64,000 nt of DNA from Sporotomaculum syntrophicum (GCF_009932395.1 NZ_LSRS01000003.1:703924-767923), one strand, 5' to 3'. Shown: positions 55,030-64,000, counted from the stretch's first letter. Notes: generated by a model from the letters alone, not told the origin. A program made the numbers and translations.

Positions 55030-55461
55030 TTAATCCTCCTTTTTTGAACACCGGGCACAGTAGCCAAAGATTTCAAAGTTATGCCTGGTAATTGCGAAAT
55101 TTTTATCCTTTATTTGTCCTTGATCAAGATAATCCAAGGGGCAAAAATCTACCTCCTCGGAACTGCCGCATTTCAGGCAAATTAAATGATGCCGGTGACC
55201 GACCTTTTCAACCAGTTTATACCTGCCTTTGCCATCGCCAAAATCCGTCTTATCCAGCATCTCCAGCTGCTCCAGTACACCTACATTACGATAAACTGTA
55301 TCTACGCTCAGGTTCGGGAATCTCGCTGATATCTTGCCGTGAATATCATCAACCGTCATATGCCTGTTCTCCTGTAACATCACATTGATAATTTCCTGGC
55401 GCTGGGGAGTTATTTTATAACCATGCTCTTTAAACTTAATTAAAATGTCCTGAATACTCAA
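55030..55461 (-). CDS. zur: Fur-family regulator, probably Zur
   Basis: A 143-residue Fur protein. It has a helix-turn-helix (ITPQRQEIINVMLQENRHMT, about 18-37), the HRHHLICLKCG metal site and a CARC zinc pair at the C-terminus that pairs with the CLKC cysteines. It starts with TTG at 55461, ten bases after AGGAG. The promoter at 55499-55527 drives it, and znuACB and the Nudix gene follow within a few bases. Zur identity is inferred from the neighbours; PerR or Fur cannot be excluded. Confidence 0.85.
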   Translation of the reverse strand: MSIQDILIKFKEHGYKITPQRQEIINVMLQENRHMTVDDIHGKISARFPNLSVDTVYRNVGVLEQLEMLDKTDFGDGKGRYKLVEKVGHRHHLICLKCGSSEEVDFCPLDYLDQGQIKDKNFAITRHNFEIFGYCARCSKKED

Positions 55462-55498
55462 AACAGTATCACTCCTAAACAGGAATCTTTCTTAATTA

Positions 55499-55527
55499 AT
55501 AATAGAATACACGCTCTTTTTTGTCAA
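55499..55527 (-). promoter_or_regulatory. Sigma-A promoter of the zur-znuACB operon
   Basis: On the minus strand TTGACA (55522-55527), a 17-base spacer and TATTAT (55499-55504) form a near-consensus promoter. Just upstream, ATAGTA-AA-TACTAT (55552-55565) is a palindrome of Fur-family operator style, 24 bases before the -35. Regulation by the adjacent Fur-family protein is inference. Confidence 0.85.
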
Positions 55528-55589
55528 GTTAAGGACGGCTAACCATAAATAATAGTATTTACTATTTAACCTAAATAGACGTTAAGAAA

Positions 55590-55628
55590 AATAAAAAAAG
55601 ATAACCACAACTTTTCTTGGGGTTATCT
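55590..55628 (-). terminator. Rho-independent terminator downstream of the 55651 gene
   Basis: On the minus strand AGATAACC and GGTTATCT pair with a 14-base loop and are followed by TTTTTTTATTTTT. It isolates the zur operon from the leftward gene ahead of it. Confidence 0.9.
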
Positions 55629-55650
55629 TGGCGAAAATATCAAATTATAA

Positions 55651-55983
55651 TCAGGAAAGCATAAACTGCTGGTTATCTAAGAGCTTCAAAACGTGCGCTG
55701 CGGCAATCATTTTGGCATTTAGCACATCCGGAGTTTGGATTCTGGCCAGTTCTACCTGTTCTTTCACTGTAACTCCTTCGTTGGCGCTTTTATTTATCTC
55801 ATCACTTAAGGTAAACCGGGACTCATCGAACTGTGCGAAACTAATTGCCGAAGAGAAGACATCCCGCAATAAAATATTTTCCATTTGAGGATCAAAATCC
55901 GGCAGAAAAACACTGTTACCCCGGTAAATTTCAATTAATGCGGCCAGTAAATAACGTGCATCTTGATTTTTTTCTTCAACCAT
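55651..55983 (-). CDS. Hypothetical protein
   Basis: A 110-residue helical, acidic protein. No membrane segment, signal or cysteine motif is visible. GGAG lies eight bases before the ATG at 55983. It is alone between the lipoprotein gene and the zur operon, with a terminator after it. Not recognised. Confidence 0.65.
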   Translation of the reverse strand: MVEEKNQDARYLLAALIEIYRGNSVFLPDFDPQMENILLRDVFSSAISFAQFDESRFTLSDEINKSANEGVTVKEQVELARIQTPDVLNAKMIAAAHVLKLLDNQQFMLS

Positions 55984-56048
55984 CAACTCATCTCCTTTGC
56001 CCTAATTAATATTAACTTTTATTATACACAATAATCACGTGCTATGCT

Positions 56049-56999
56049 TTATTTAATTCCTAACTCCTCAAAACAATTGTTTCTATAATTCTCCACGGCA
56101 GTTGTTAATTGGTTATTATTTTGTTCCGCTATGTCAAGCAAGCCATGCATTATTTCCGTTAGTTTACTCGGTTTGCTTTCTGCCAATACCTTGGCGTAGC
56201 TTTCTTTAGCTGCAGTTGACATTTTCTTATCTTCATAACTAAAGAGAGGAGTGTTGTTGGCGCCCAGTAAACAAAATTGAACATAACGCCCGTAGAGTTT
56301 CTGCACATCAGCCAGTTTAGCCGAAGAAGAGAACGTATTGATGAACTGTTCCTGGTTTAATGCCCTGGTGAGCACTTCATCCCAGCCAACCACCAGTGCA
56401 GCATCCTTGGCGGGCGGGTTATTCGATTCTACTGCCATAAGATTTATATAAGCTTGGATATCCGGTGTAACCAATTCACTATAGTCTTGATACTGCTGAT
56501 AGTCGATAATTGGGTAAAACATGCCTTCGGCGGTATCCACTTTATAACCGGAGGCTTTAGTTTGAGCCAACAGCTGTTTTAACTCCTCGTCTTGAACGGC
56601 TTGCATATTGTTTATATCAGTACCGGCTATATAAGCCTCAACAAACTTTTGCGTTACAGAGTCACTATAAAATTTTGTTTCAAACTCAGGTAAAAAGTCT
56701 TGCTGGGCCTTTTCCAGCTGGATAACTAATTCTGAAGCGTTCTCCGGGGAAAATTTCGCTATATTGCTAGCCACAAATTTATTTAATGCTGCCGGATCAC
56801 CGCTGTCGTTTGCTACTAGCGCATTAAATTCATTCAACAAAGCTTGCTGCTCTTCTTGATTAATTTTTTCGTTGTCGGCCTGGTTTTGTCCATGCCTGTC
56901 ACCGTTTGTATCTGGTTGCTTGGTTGACGAACAACCAATTAGTGCCAAGGTAACACACACAATTAATGCGACAGTTAGCAAGACTTTTCTAGACAACAT
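56049..56999 (-). CDS. Putative lipoprotein, helical, unknown family
   Basis: A 316-residue lipoprotein with a signal peptide ending in LIGC (C23), then a low-complexity, charged stretch (about 24-48) and a mostly helical mature part. No family was recognised; SNNPPAKDAALVVGWDEVLTR is the most conserved-looking part. It is probably attached to the outer face of the membrane. Confidence 0.75.
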   Translation of the reverse strand: MLSRKVLLTVALIVCVTLALIGCSSTKQPDTNGDRHGQNQADNEKINQEEQQALLNEFNALVANDSGDPAALNKFVASNIAKFSPENASELVIQLEKAQQDFLPEFETKFYSDSVTQKFVEAYIAGTDINNMQAVQDEELKQLLAQTKASGYKVDTAEGMFYPIIDYQQYQDYSELVTPDIQAYINLMAVESNNPPAKDAALVVGWDEVLTRALNQEQFINTFSSSAKLADVQKLYGRYVQFCLLGANNTPLFSYEDKKMSTAAKESYAKVLAESKPSKLTEIMHGLLDIAEQNNNQLTTAVENYRNNCFEELGIK

Positions 57000-57145
57000 A
57001 ATTAAATCCCCCCGTCATTCATAGTTTGCTTAACAACATTAGACATGAATTTAGAGAAGATTGTTCCTTCAAAAGTCCATAATTTATTTCCATTATATTC
57101 ACAGCCCGGTTAGCACTAAGTTTTTATTTACGAGCGACAAAACAG

Positions 57146-58723
57146 CTAATGAAAACCAGTCTGGGCGGCCATGTGCCGCACGAAAGCTTCCGCCTCCACC
57201 CTGGTCTTAACCTTACCCTCCACCTGGGCATCGGCCAGCAGCTCCAACACCCGGCGCACCTGGGGAGAGGGTTTGATGCCCAGCAGAGCGCACACATCAT
57301 TACCGTTCAACAACCTGGCCGGCTGCACAACCATATCATACTCGTTGAAGTATTTCAGCAGCATATCCTGGATAAACGCTGCGTAAGCTTTGGCTTCCTC
57401 CTCACGCCCGGCGGCCAGTCGGGTGGAGCAAATGTCGGCCAGGGATAATAACAGCAGGCCGGGCGCCTCCAGCCCTGACCGCTGGAAAAACCGGCGGACA
57501 GCCACCGGTGTCGGGGGAGCTGCCTTATAGAGAAACAGCGGGTCCATATGACCGCCCACCAGCACACCCAGGATATCTTTTTCTCGGGCGCTCATCTTCA
57601 GCCTTTCCGCAACTGACTGTACCACAGGCACACCAGCCTGGTGATGCCCGTAAAAGGTGTATTTACCGTTCCCCTCGTACCGGCGGGTATATTGTTTACC
57701 CACATCATGCAGCAAACAAGCCAATTTGAATACCGGCACTCGAGTGTGTACACGGGTAATGTAACCATTCAGGTAACCGGCGATATGTTCGGCAGGTACA
57801 CCGGACAAAATCTCTGCCCACAGACCCTCCCCGGCACCTTTTTCATGTGATGGCACTGCGCCGTTGCCGACTGCCAGGCCCTGCTCCGACCATAACACTT
57901 CAAACTGCTTCAGTGTTTTCAAGCTGTGTTCCCAGGCGTCCTCCACATGATGCCCACCCTGGACCAGCCCTTTGAGGGGTTTTATTTCCGGTATAATCTG
58001 CTCCAAAAGCCCGGTTTCCTGCTCCATCCATCTAAACACAGGAGCAGACCGCAATTCAAGAATTGCGCTGAACTCATCCCACTGCCGTTCTCCGGCACAG
58101 CCGGTTACAGGCTGGCGGCAATGCTTAATTAAATCAATAGTCCCCTGCTCAATAACAAACCCCAATTGCGCTGCGAAGCGAAAGGCACGCAGTGCCCGCA
58201 GGGGATCACTAGCGATGGCATCCGTACCACAGGCGCGAATTAATCCCGCCCGCAGATCAACTAAGCCGCCCAGGGGATCAACCACCTGCCTTTCGTCAAG
58301 CTCTCCGCCCAGACCGGCAGATAAGGGCAAGGCCTGTGCATTAATGGTGAAGTCCCTTTTTTTTAAATTCGCATTCAGAGTACCACCGGCCACCACATCG
58401 ATATCCACCTGTATTTTACCATCACCTGCAGGCAGCACCAGCCGGTACAGTCCGCGCTGCTCGTCCAAAACCACCAGGGTGCCGTTTAACCTGTGCGCAA
58501 CTTCCGGCCATTCAGGCTCTGGCACATCCGCCGCCACTTCCACAACCAGGTCCACGTCCCCGGGTGACCGGCCCAGCAGCTTATCCCGCAGCCAGCCGCC
58601 GACAATATAACCCCGGCTACCGGCAGCATTAAGAATATCATTAATTAGCTTTAGTTTATTATTCACTCCCGGTCTCCCTACCAAGTTATTGTTATAAGAA
58701 GTTTCACCTATTAATCCTTCCAA
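57146..58723 (-). CDS. PolyA polymerase/CCA-adding-type nucleotidyltransferase with HD domain
   Basis: The 525-residue protein has an N-terminal class II nucleotidyltransferase, GYIVGGWLRDKLLGRSPGDVDLVV with metal-binding DVD (D56, D58), KKRDFTINAQA and the ASDPLRALRAFRFAAQLGF segment that fixes CTP/ATP choice. From about residue 255 an HD phosphohydrolase domain follows, with HHVEDAWEHSL, LLHDVGK and GHHQAG. This layout fits CCA tRNA nucleotidyltransferase of Firmicutes with HD, so a role in tRNA 3' end maturation is likely. It could add A only. Confidence 0.88.
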   Translation of the reverse strand: MEGLIGETSYNNNLVGRPGVNNKLKLINDILNAAGSRGYIVGGWLRDKLLGRSPGDVDLVVEVAADVPEPEWPEVAHRLNGTLVVLDEQRGLYRLVLPAGDGKIQVDIDVVAGGTLNANLKKRDFTINAQALPLSAGLGGELDERQVVDPLGGLVDLRAGLIRACGTDAIASDPLRALRAFRFAAQLGFVIEQGTIDLIKHCRQPVTGCAGERQWDEFSAILELRSAPVFRWMEQETGLLEQIIPEIKPLKGLVQGGHHVEDAWEHSLKTLKQFEVLWSEQGLAVGNGAVPSHEKGAGEGLWAEILSGVPAEHIAGYLNGYITRVHTRVPVFKLACLLHDVGKQYTRRYEGNGKYTFYGHHQAGVPVVQSVAERLKMSAREKDILGVLVGGHMDPLFLYKAAPPTPVAVRRFFQRSGLEAPGLLLLSLADICSTRLAAGREEEAKAYAAFIQDMLLKYFNEYDMVVQPARLLNGNDVCALLGIKPSPQVRRVLELLADAQVEGKVKTRVEAEAFVRHMAAQTGFH

Positions 58724-58727
58724 CCCA

Positions 58728-58752
58728 AAAGCAAAACCTCCCTTATGGGAGG
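58728..58752 (-). terminator. Terminator after the RRM gene
   Basis: On the minus strand CCTCCC and GGGAGG pair with a 4-base loop and are followed by TTTTGCTTTT. It lies 19 bases past the RRM gene. Confidence 0.8.
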
Positions 58753-58770
58753 CTCACTATCCAGACTCAG

Positions 58771-59019
58771 TTATTCTCTGGCCCGTGCTTCGTTGACGGT
58801 GATAACTCGTCCTTCGAAATCGGTACCGTTTAATGCTGCAATCATTCCTTCAGCGTCCTCGTCTTTTACCTCCACAAAACCAAAACCGCGTGAACGACCG
58901 GTTTCCCTGTCGGTAATAATACGGCTACCCAGAACTTCTCCGTATCTTGAAAAGGCCTCACCTAAATCTTCGGCTTTAGTACCCCATGGTAGATTACCCA
59001 CATATAATGTGCGCGCCAT
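58771..59019 (-). CDS. RRM-type RNA-binding protein
   Basis: An 82-residue single RNA recognition motif, with RNP2 LYVGNL (5-10) and RNP1 RGFGFVEV (about 44-51). Such short bacterial RRM proteins bind single-stranded RNA, sometimes in cold or stress response. The ATG has AAAGAGGTG upstream. A terminator follows, so it is a single gene. Confidence 0.9.
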   Translation of the reverse strand: MARTLYVGNLPWGTKAEDLGEAFSRYGEVLGSRIITDRETGRSRGFGFVEVKDEDAEGMIAALNGTDFEGRVITVNEARARE

Positions 59020-59116
59020 CAGATCACCTCTTTTCCATTGCTGCTTTCAATTTACCCATGTGTCTGTATTATTAGCAAAAGAAAAATGCCTAATGCAATA
59101 ATAGCGGGCTAAGATT

Positions 59117-59758
59117 TTACCAACTTGCAGACAGGTATAAATTATTTTGATAAATAAATTTTTCCACTTCATCAGGAAGTAAATATTTAATGGGTCTGCC
59201 TTCACGCACCCGTTGCCTAATATTGGTCGATGATATGGCCAGCGACGGTACTTCAATAGTTTTGATTCTAGCCAGAGCTTCTTTAGATAATCTGCCTAGC
59301 TTACATTCGACAGACTCAAGTTTGAAACCAGGCCGGGTAGCCGCAACGAAAAAACACTCCTCAAGCAATCCTTCTACATTTTTCCAAGTTAATATATCCA
59401 GTATCGCATCAGCACCGGTGATAAAATAGATTTCCCAATCAGGATTAGCTTGTTTCATGGCCTGTACTGTATCAATAGTATAAGATAGACCTGCTCTTTT
59501 TATCTCGATGTCGGAAGTGGTAAAATACGGGTTGGAGCTAACGGCAATTTTAGTCATTTCCAGCCTCTGCTCCGGTGTAGAGATATCATTTCTGGATTTA
59601 TGCGGTGGTTTGCTGGCCGGGATAAAGATTACTTTTTCCATGGCAAACTGGTAGCGGGCTTCTTCCGCAGCCACTAAATGCCCGTAATGTACCGGGTCAA
59701 ATGTGCCGCCCATCAACCCAATTCTTTTTTTTTCAGGCTGTTCGAGCCGGATATTCAT
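59117..59758 (-). CDS. nadD: Nicotinate-nucleotide adenylyltransferase
   Basis: A 213-residue NadD that makes deamido-NAD from NaMN and ATP. The HIGH-type motif is GGTFDPVHYGHL (about residues 17-28). PPHKSRNDIS, FITGADAI and the late SLAISSTNIRQRVREGRPIKYLL (ISSTxIR motif) fit the family. It follows proA on the same strand, as in many Firmicutes (obgE-proB-proA-nadD). Confidence 0.94.
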   Translation of the reverse strand: MNIRLEQPEKKRIGLMGGTFDPVHYGHLVAAEEARYQFAMEKVIFIPASKPPHKSRNDISTPEQRLEMTKIAVSSNPYFTTSDIEIKRAGLSYTIDTVQAMKQANPDWEIYFITGADAILDILTWKNVEGLLEECFFVAATRPGFKLESVECKLGRLSKEALARIKTIEVPSLAISSTNIRQRVREGRPIKYLLPDEVEKFIYQNNLYLSASW

Positions 59759-59815
59759 CCTCAGCCAACTCCATTTCTCCCATGCACTATGGTCACGTAC
59801 GTGATAGCACAGCTG

Positions 59816-61066
59816 CTATTCCCTGATTTGGCCGTCACCGAATACAATATATTTGTTGGTGGTCAGTTCTTTTAAGCCCATCGGTCCGCGCGCGTGCAGC
59901 TTTTGCGTGCTGATACCGATTTCGGCCCCAAAACCGAACTGCCCGCCATCAGTAAAGCGGGTAGAGGCATTGATATACACCGCCGCAGCATCAACTTCGT
60001 TTAAAAAGCGAATGGCCCGAGTGTAATTTTCAGTAATAATCGCCTCGGAATGCCTGGTGCTGTAACGATAAATATGATCCAGAGCTTCATCAAAACCGTC
60101 TACCACTTTAACAGAAATAATCAGATCCAAAAACTCGCTGGCATAGTCTTCCTCGGAAGCCGGGTTAACCCAACCGGCTACGTCCCTGGTGCGCTCGCAG
60201 CCCCGCACTTCCACTCCGGCGGTCTTTAACGCTTCCAGCGCAACGGGCAAAAATTCAGCTGCTACGGCCTGGTGAACCAGCAGCGATTCCAAGGCATTAC
60301 AAACCCCTGGGCGCTGGCATTTGGCGTTGAGCACAATGCGCTGCGCCTTCTCTAAATCAGCATAACGGTCAACAAAAACGTGGCAGTTGCCCACACCGGT
60401 TTCGATAACCGGAACGGTGGCATTTTGCACAACGGTTTGAATTAAACTGGCTCCGCCCCTGGGTATAATCACGTCAATATAGTCGTTTAATTTGAGCATG
60501 AAGTTAACAGCTTCCCGGTCGGTAGTTTCTATCAGGTTGATGGCTCCCTCGGGCATTCCTTCACGGATAGCGGCTTCAGCAATAACATTGGTTATGGCCT
60601 TATTGGAGTTAATAGCTTCGGAGCCGCCCCTCAGCAGCACCGCATTGCCTGCTTTCAGACATAATCCCGCCGCATCCACCGTCACATTGGGCCGGGCTTC
60701 ATATATGATACCCACCACGCCAAGTGGTACGCGGGTGCGCCCGATTCGCAGCCCGTTGGGGCGGGTCCACATACTTTCCACCTCGCCTACCGGGTCGGGT
60801 AGCGAGGCGACCATGGCCAGACCGTTCGCCATATCCGCCACCCGTGCCTGGTTTAATAACAAACGGTCAAGGAGTGCCTGGGAAAGGCCATTTTTAGCCC
60901 CTTCATGGACATCAAGCGCATTGGCCTCCAATATGTTATAAGTATTCTTTAGCAAGCTGTCCGCCATAGCCAGTAAAGCATCATTCTTAATATCTGTAGA
61001 TAGGTAAGCCAGCTTACGGGCAGCCTCTCTGGCTTTTTTTGCCTTGGCGATAACCTGTCGTTCCAT
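59816..61066 (-). CDS. proA: Gamma-glutamyl phosphate reductase
   Basis: About 416 residues. Reduces gamma-glutamyl phosphate in proline synthesis. It shows RVPLGVVGIIYEARPNVTVDAAGLCLKAGN, RGGSEAINSN, and the catalytic cysteine region in NAKCQRPGVCNALE. The ATG at 61066 has AAGGGGGT seven bases upstream. The frame is open to 61093. It follows proB by 45 bases. Confidence 0.95.
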   Translation of the reverse strand: MERQVIAKAKKAREAARKLAYLSTDIKNDALLAMADSLLKNTYNILEANALDVHEGAKNGLSQALLDRLLLNQARVADMANGLAMVASLPDPVGEVESMWTRPNGLRIGRTRVPLGVVGIIYEARPNVTVDAAGLCLKAGNAVLLRGGSEAINSNKAITNVIAEAAIREGMPEGAINLIETTDREAVNFMLKLNDYIDVIIPRGGASLIQTVVQNATVPVIETGVGNCHVFVDRYADLEKAQRIVLNAKCQRPGVCNALESLLVHQAVAAEFLPVALEALKTAGVEVRGCERTRDVAGWVNPASEEDYASEFLDLIISVKVVDGFDEALDHIYRYSTRHSEAIITENYTRAIRFLNEVDAAAVYINASTRFTDGGQFGFGAEIGISTQKLHARGPMGLKELTTNKYIVFGDGQIRE

Positions 61067-61111
61067 GGTTTTTACCCCCTTAAAAAGATTCATTACGGTA
61101 TATGTAGCAGT

Positions 61112-62227
61112 TTACTCCAGCGCCAGATTATCCCGGTGGATGATCTCATCGTAATCCTTATAGCCGAGTACCCGGGTAATTTCGCTGGTTTGCTTACCCA
61201 TGATTTGTTGTATTTCAGCGGAGGCATAATTAACAATCCCCCGGGCGATTTCTTTCCCGTCCGGGGCAATTACGCTCACCGTATTACCCATTTCAAAACT
61301 GCCCTCCACGCCGGTTATGCCTGAGGGTAGCAGGCTTTTGCCTTTCTCCCGCAGCGCCCGGGCAGCCCCTTCATCAATGTAGATTTGCCCGCAGACCGTG
61401 GCGCTAAAGGCAATCCATCTTTTTTTATTAACCAGTTTAATGGAGGGCCAAAATACTGTGCCGGCCGGTTCACCGGCTACCAACCGCCTGATTATATTGG
61501 GCTCGGCAGCCCGGGCAATGATCGTAACCAGCCCGGAATGCATGGCTATGCGGGCGGCCTGGATTTTGGTAGCCATGCCGCCGGTGCCCACTGCCGATCC
61601 CACGCCACCGGCCAGAGCTTCTACCTCATTGTTAATCTCGTGTATCTCGTGAATGATTCTGGCTCCTGGCTGACCCGGTTTATCACTGTACAACCCGTCT
61701 ATATCCGAAAGCAGCATCAAAATATCCGCATCCACCAGCGCAGCAACCATAGCGGCCAGGTTGTCATTATCACCCAGCTTTATTTCATCTACCGCTACAG
61801 TGTCATTCTCATTGATTACCGGAATGATTTGCATACTCAACATCGTATGCAAGGTATTGCGGGCATTTAAAAACCGCTTGCGATCTGCAAAATCCTCCCG
61901 AGTCAAGAGGACCTGTCCCACCACCAGCCCATATTCGGCAAATATTTTTTCGTACATATGCAGAAGCAAACCTTGTCCCACTGCAGCAGCCGCTTGCTTT
62001 TCAGGCATGGTGCGGGGCCGCTGTTTTATACCCAGTTTACCCATGCCGGCCCCCACCGCCCCGGAAGTAACCAGTAACACGTCCAGCCCCTGGTTGTGCA
62101 GGTCGGATAATTGCCGGACCAGTGCTTCAATTTGGCCGATATTCAGTTTACCGGTCTTGTAAGTAAGCGAACTGGAGCCAACCTTGACCACAATACGCTG
62201 CAGGCGGCTGAATTTTCTATTTTCCAT
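61112..62227 (-). CDS. proB: Glutamate 5-kinase with PUA domain
   Basis: A 371-residue kinase that opens proline synthesis. It shows VVKVGSSSLTYKTGKL, VTSGAVGAGMGKLG, NENDTVAVDEIKLGDNDNLAAMVA (substrate and ATP site) and a C-terminal PUA domain from about 275 (QIYIDEGAARALREKGKSLLPSGITGVEG). GGAG lies before the ATG. It is 14 bases after obgE and precedes proA. Confidence 0.95.
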   Translation of the reverse strand: MENRKFSRLQRIVVKVGSSSLTYKTGKLNIGQIEALVRQLSDLHNQGLDVLLVTSGAVGAGMGKLGIKQRPRTMPEKQAAAAVGQGLLLHMYEKIFAEYGLVVGQVLLTREDFADRKRFLNARNTLHTMLSMQIIPVINENDTVAVDEIKLGDNDNLAAMVAALVDADILMLLSDIDGLYSDKPGQPGARIIHEIHEINNEVEALAGGVGSAVGTGGMATKIQAARIAMHSGLVTIIARAAEPNIIRRLVAGEPAGTVFWPSIKLVNKKRWIAFSATVCGQIYIDEGAARALREKGKSLLPSGITGVEGSFEMGNTVSVIAPDGKEIARGIVNYASAEIQQIMGKQTSEITRVLGYKDYDEIIHRDNLALE

Positions 62228-62241
62228 TAAAACACTCCGCT

Positions 62242-63507
62242 TTACTCGACAAATTCAAAGGTCATATCTTTAATGCGCACCAGGTCACCATTTTTGGCGC
62301 CATAATCGCGCAGTGCCTTTTCCAGGCCCATCACTTGCATAATTCGCTGCAGACGGTCAACCGCCGCCTCATTATCAAGGTCTGTCATAGCCACGTGTTT
62401 TTCAATTTCCCGGCCTGTGACAACCAGTTCATCATCCTCCCGGTGAATGCTAAACCGCGGCTCGGCACGGAACACCGTTTCTGTTGTTTGTTCCCCCGGG
62501 AGTTCGGGGACTGGTAATTCCTTCAGCAATACATTAACCCGGCGTATTAATTCCGGCACGCCTGCCCCAGTCACTGCCGAAATAGGGAATATCTCATACT
62601 CACCGGCCAGCGTTTCTTTTATACGGACCAGGTTTTCCCCACTGCCGGGCAAATCCATTTTATTGACCGCAATTACCTGAGGCCGCCCCGCCAGTGCCTC
62701 GTTATATAGCGCCAGTTCCCGGTTTATAATATGGAAATCATCCAGCGGATCCCTGCCTTCGGTGCCGGCACCGTCCAGCATATGCACCAGCAGCTTGGTT
62801 CTTTCCACGTGACGTAAAAAATAATGCCCCAGCCCTGCACCGGTATGGGCTCCTTCAATCAAGCCGGGTATATCGGCCACGACAAAACTTTCACCTTCGC
62901 CAAGACTAACAACCCCTAAGTTGGGTGTTAAAGTGGTAAAGGGATAATTAGCTATTTTTGGCCTGGCGGCTGATATCCGGGAAATAAGCGTAGATTTACC
63001 GGCATTTGGATAACCGAGCAGTCCCACATCGGCCAACAGTTTCAATTCCAAAATAAGATGGCGCTCTTCACCGGGCTCGCCTTTTTCCGCCAGGGTAGGT
63101 GCTTTATTTTGTGAGCTGGCGAACCGGGTATTACCCCTGCCGCCGCGCCCGCCCCGGGCAACCACCACTTCCTGACCATTAGCCGTGATATCCCCAAGCA
63201 GTTGGTTACTATTTTCTTCTCGGATTACCGTGCCCAGGGGCACCCTAATCACTAAATCTTCAGCCCCGCGGCCATGCATACCTTTACTCTGCCCGTGCTG
63301 GCCCCGATCGGCCTTATAATGGCGCTGGTAGCGAAAGTCAACCAGTGTGCGCAAGCCTTCATCGCCTCGGAAAATCACGTTACCGCCCCTGCCGCCGTCA
63401 CCGCCCCAGGGACCGCCCTCGGGGACATATTTCTCACGCCGAAAGGCCACACAGCCGTTGCCGCCATCGCCCCCCTTGACATAAATCTTTGCTCTATCGT
63501 AAAACAT
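62242..63507 (-). CDS. obgE: Obg-family GTPase
   Basis: A 421-residue essential GTPase linked with ribosome assembly and sporulation. The glycine-rich Obg domain (about 1-157) is followed by a G domain with GYPNAGKST (G1), DIPGLIEGAHTGAGLG (G3) and NKMD (G4), and then a C-terminal OCT domain (about 340-421). It begins just downstream of the spo0B-like gene, as in Bacillus subtilis, and is followed by proB. Confidence 0.96.
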   Translation of the reverse strand: MFYDRAKIYVKGGDGGNGCVAFRREKYVPEGGPWGGDGGRGGNVIFRGDEGLRTLVDFRYQRHYKADRGQHGQSKGMHGRGAEDLVIRVPLGTVIREENSNQLLGDITANGQEVVVARGGRGGRGNTRFASSQNKAPTLAEKGEPGEERHLILELKLLADVGLLGYPNAGKSTLISRISAARPKIANYPFTTLTPNLGVVSLGEGESFVVADIPGLIEGAHTGAGLGHYFLRHVERTKLLVHMLDGAGTEGRDPLDDFHIINRELALYNEALAGRPQVIAVNKMDLPGSGENLVRIKETLAGEYEIFPISAVTGAGVPELIRRVNVLLKELPVPELPGEQTTETVFRAEPRFSIHREDDELVVTGREIEKHVAMTDLDNEAAVDRLQRIMQVMGLEKALRDYGAKNGDLVRIKDMTFEFVE

Positions 63508-63590
63508 TATATTTCACCTGTGCTTATAGATTAGAAACATTTTGGTATTACTACCATACTGTCTCACCTTTATTATTCTCGGCCATTCCC

Positions 63591-64000
63591 CTAATTATAA
63601 TTGGTTATATAAAGGTTAAGCCTGCTCACTTCACTGCTAAAGCCAATCTGCCATTCATCGTCACCAGAAGTGCCGGTAATGCTGACTAATATTTCTCGGT
63701 TGGTAATCTCAGGCGCATTTAGGCCGGCGATCATATTGTTTAAAATATCCTCGACTACAATTGCTATTCTATCACCGGGCACGACACAGCCCCTTAGATT
63801 ATTTTGCACATCGAATTTAATATCAACATTATAGTTTTCTGCCTGCTTATGGGCAATCAGCAATACCGCAGCCACTTCGTGAACTTCTAGATGCACAACC
63901 TTGCTTAAACTAATGATAGCAGTGGCAGCAGTGCGAATATATTCCCTGGCCTCGGGTTCTTTTTTCAATTGCAACAGACCGGATATAATCTGCAGGTGGT
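63591..64000 (-). CDS. Spo0B-like phosphotransferase/histidine-kinase-type protein, 5' end cut off
   Basis: The frame remains open to the right edge, with HLQIISGLLQLKKEPEARE at the visible N-terminal end. It resembles the helical-hairpin H-box region of Spo0B and sensor kinases. The catalytic histidine region RHDxxNHLQ is partly beyond the edge. The C-terminal half looks like the degenerate ATPase-like domain (VPGDRIAIVVEDILNNMIAG). It lies just ahead of obgE on the same strand, the place of spo0B in Bacillus. In that role it would pass phosphate to Spo0A via Spo0F. The gene is partial. Confidence 0.75.
   Translation of the reverse strand, partial: HLQIISGLLQLKKEPEAREYIRTAATAIISLSKVVHLEVHEVAAVLLIAHKQAENYNVDIKFDVQNNLRGCVVPGDRIAIVVEDILNNMIAGLNAPEITNREILVSITGTSGDDEWQIGFSSEVSRLNLYITNYN

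Overview
The window looks like chromosomal DNA of a spore-forming, Gram-positive, anaerobic Firmicute, most likely a Desulfotomaculum/Pelotomaculum-type member of the Peptococcales. The evidence is an alpha/beta-type SASP gene, a Spo0B-like gene beside obgE, four YjcZ-type sporulation peptides, PyrR attenuators, the obgE-proB-proA-nadD order, a radical-SAM glutamate 2,3-aminomutase and Gram-positive ribosome binding sites. This placement is inferred from gene content. No rRNA or tRNA gene was recognised.

Bases 1-10077 hold a complete type I-E CRISPR-Cas locus. A CRISPR array (nine repeats visible, cut by the left edge) and its leader lie downstream of a leftward operon cas3-cse1-cse2-cas7e-cas5e-cas6e-cas1-cas2. 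Cas2 is fused to a DEDDh exonuclease. Next come genes of defence or stress flavour (10167-14760): a metallopeptidase with a Cys-Ser-Gly-Arg N-terminal domain, a TPR protein, a VWA protein and a macrodomain-HTH fusion. Then follow a membrane-anchored MutS-like ATPase and a three-gene ABC efflux operon (17066-21367).

The middle (21656-32221) carries an M42 aminopeptidase, a SASP with a sigma-G-type promoter, glutamate 2,3-aminomutase, a DUF1287 lipoprotein, a sigma-like regulator divergent from an SLH-domain protein, a 1045-residue PEP-synthase-like/nucleotidyltransferase fusion and glutamate dehydrogenase. From 32359 to 38460 lies the leftward pyrimidine cluster pyrR-pyrB-pyrC-(gap)-pyrK-pyrD-pyrF. 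It has two PyrR-type attenuators and no carAB or pyrE. Then come a YqhV gene, an MFS transporter, a DUF4870 protein, a zinc peptidase, phosphosulfolactate synthase, DUF441, rluD-lspA, VanZ-like, ferredoxin and aminotransferase genes.

The right part holds an unrecognised protein with two PARP-like zinc-finger patterns, a phosphoesterase, two pairs of YjcZ peptides flanking a GNAT-like gene and sharing an upstream bipartite motif, a Nudix hydrolase, a znuABC operon with its Fur-family regulator, a lipoprotein, a CCA-adding/PolyA-polymerase-family enzyme, an RRM protein, and nadD-proA-proB-obgE-spo0B (the last cut by the right edge).

Most genes are on the minus strand and many overlap by one to a few bases, showing translational coupling. 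The most unusual items are the Cas2-exonuclease fusion with a recent switch in the repeat's terminal base, an element shared by the CRISPR leader and the cas operon, the PPDK-N/nucleotidyltransferase fusion, the PARP-like zinc-finger protein, and the YjcZ promoter motif.
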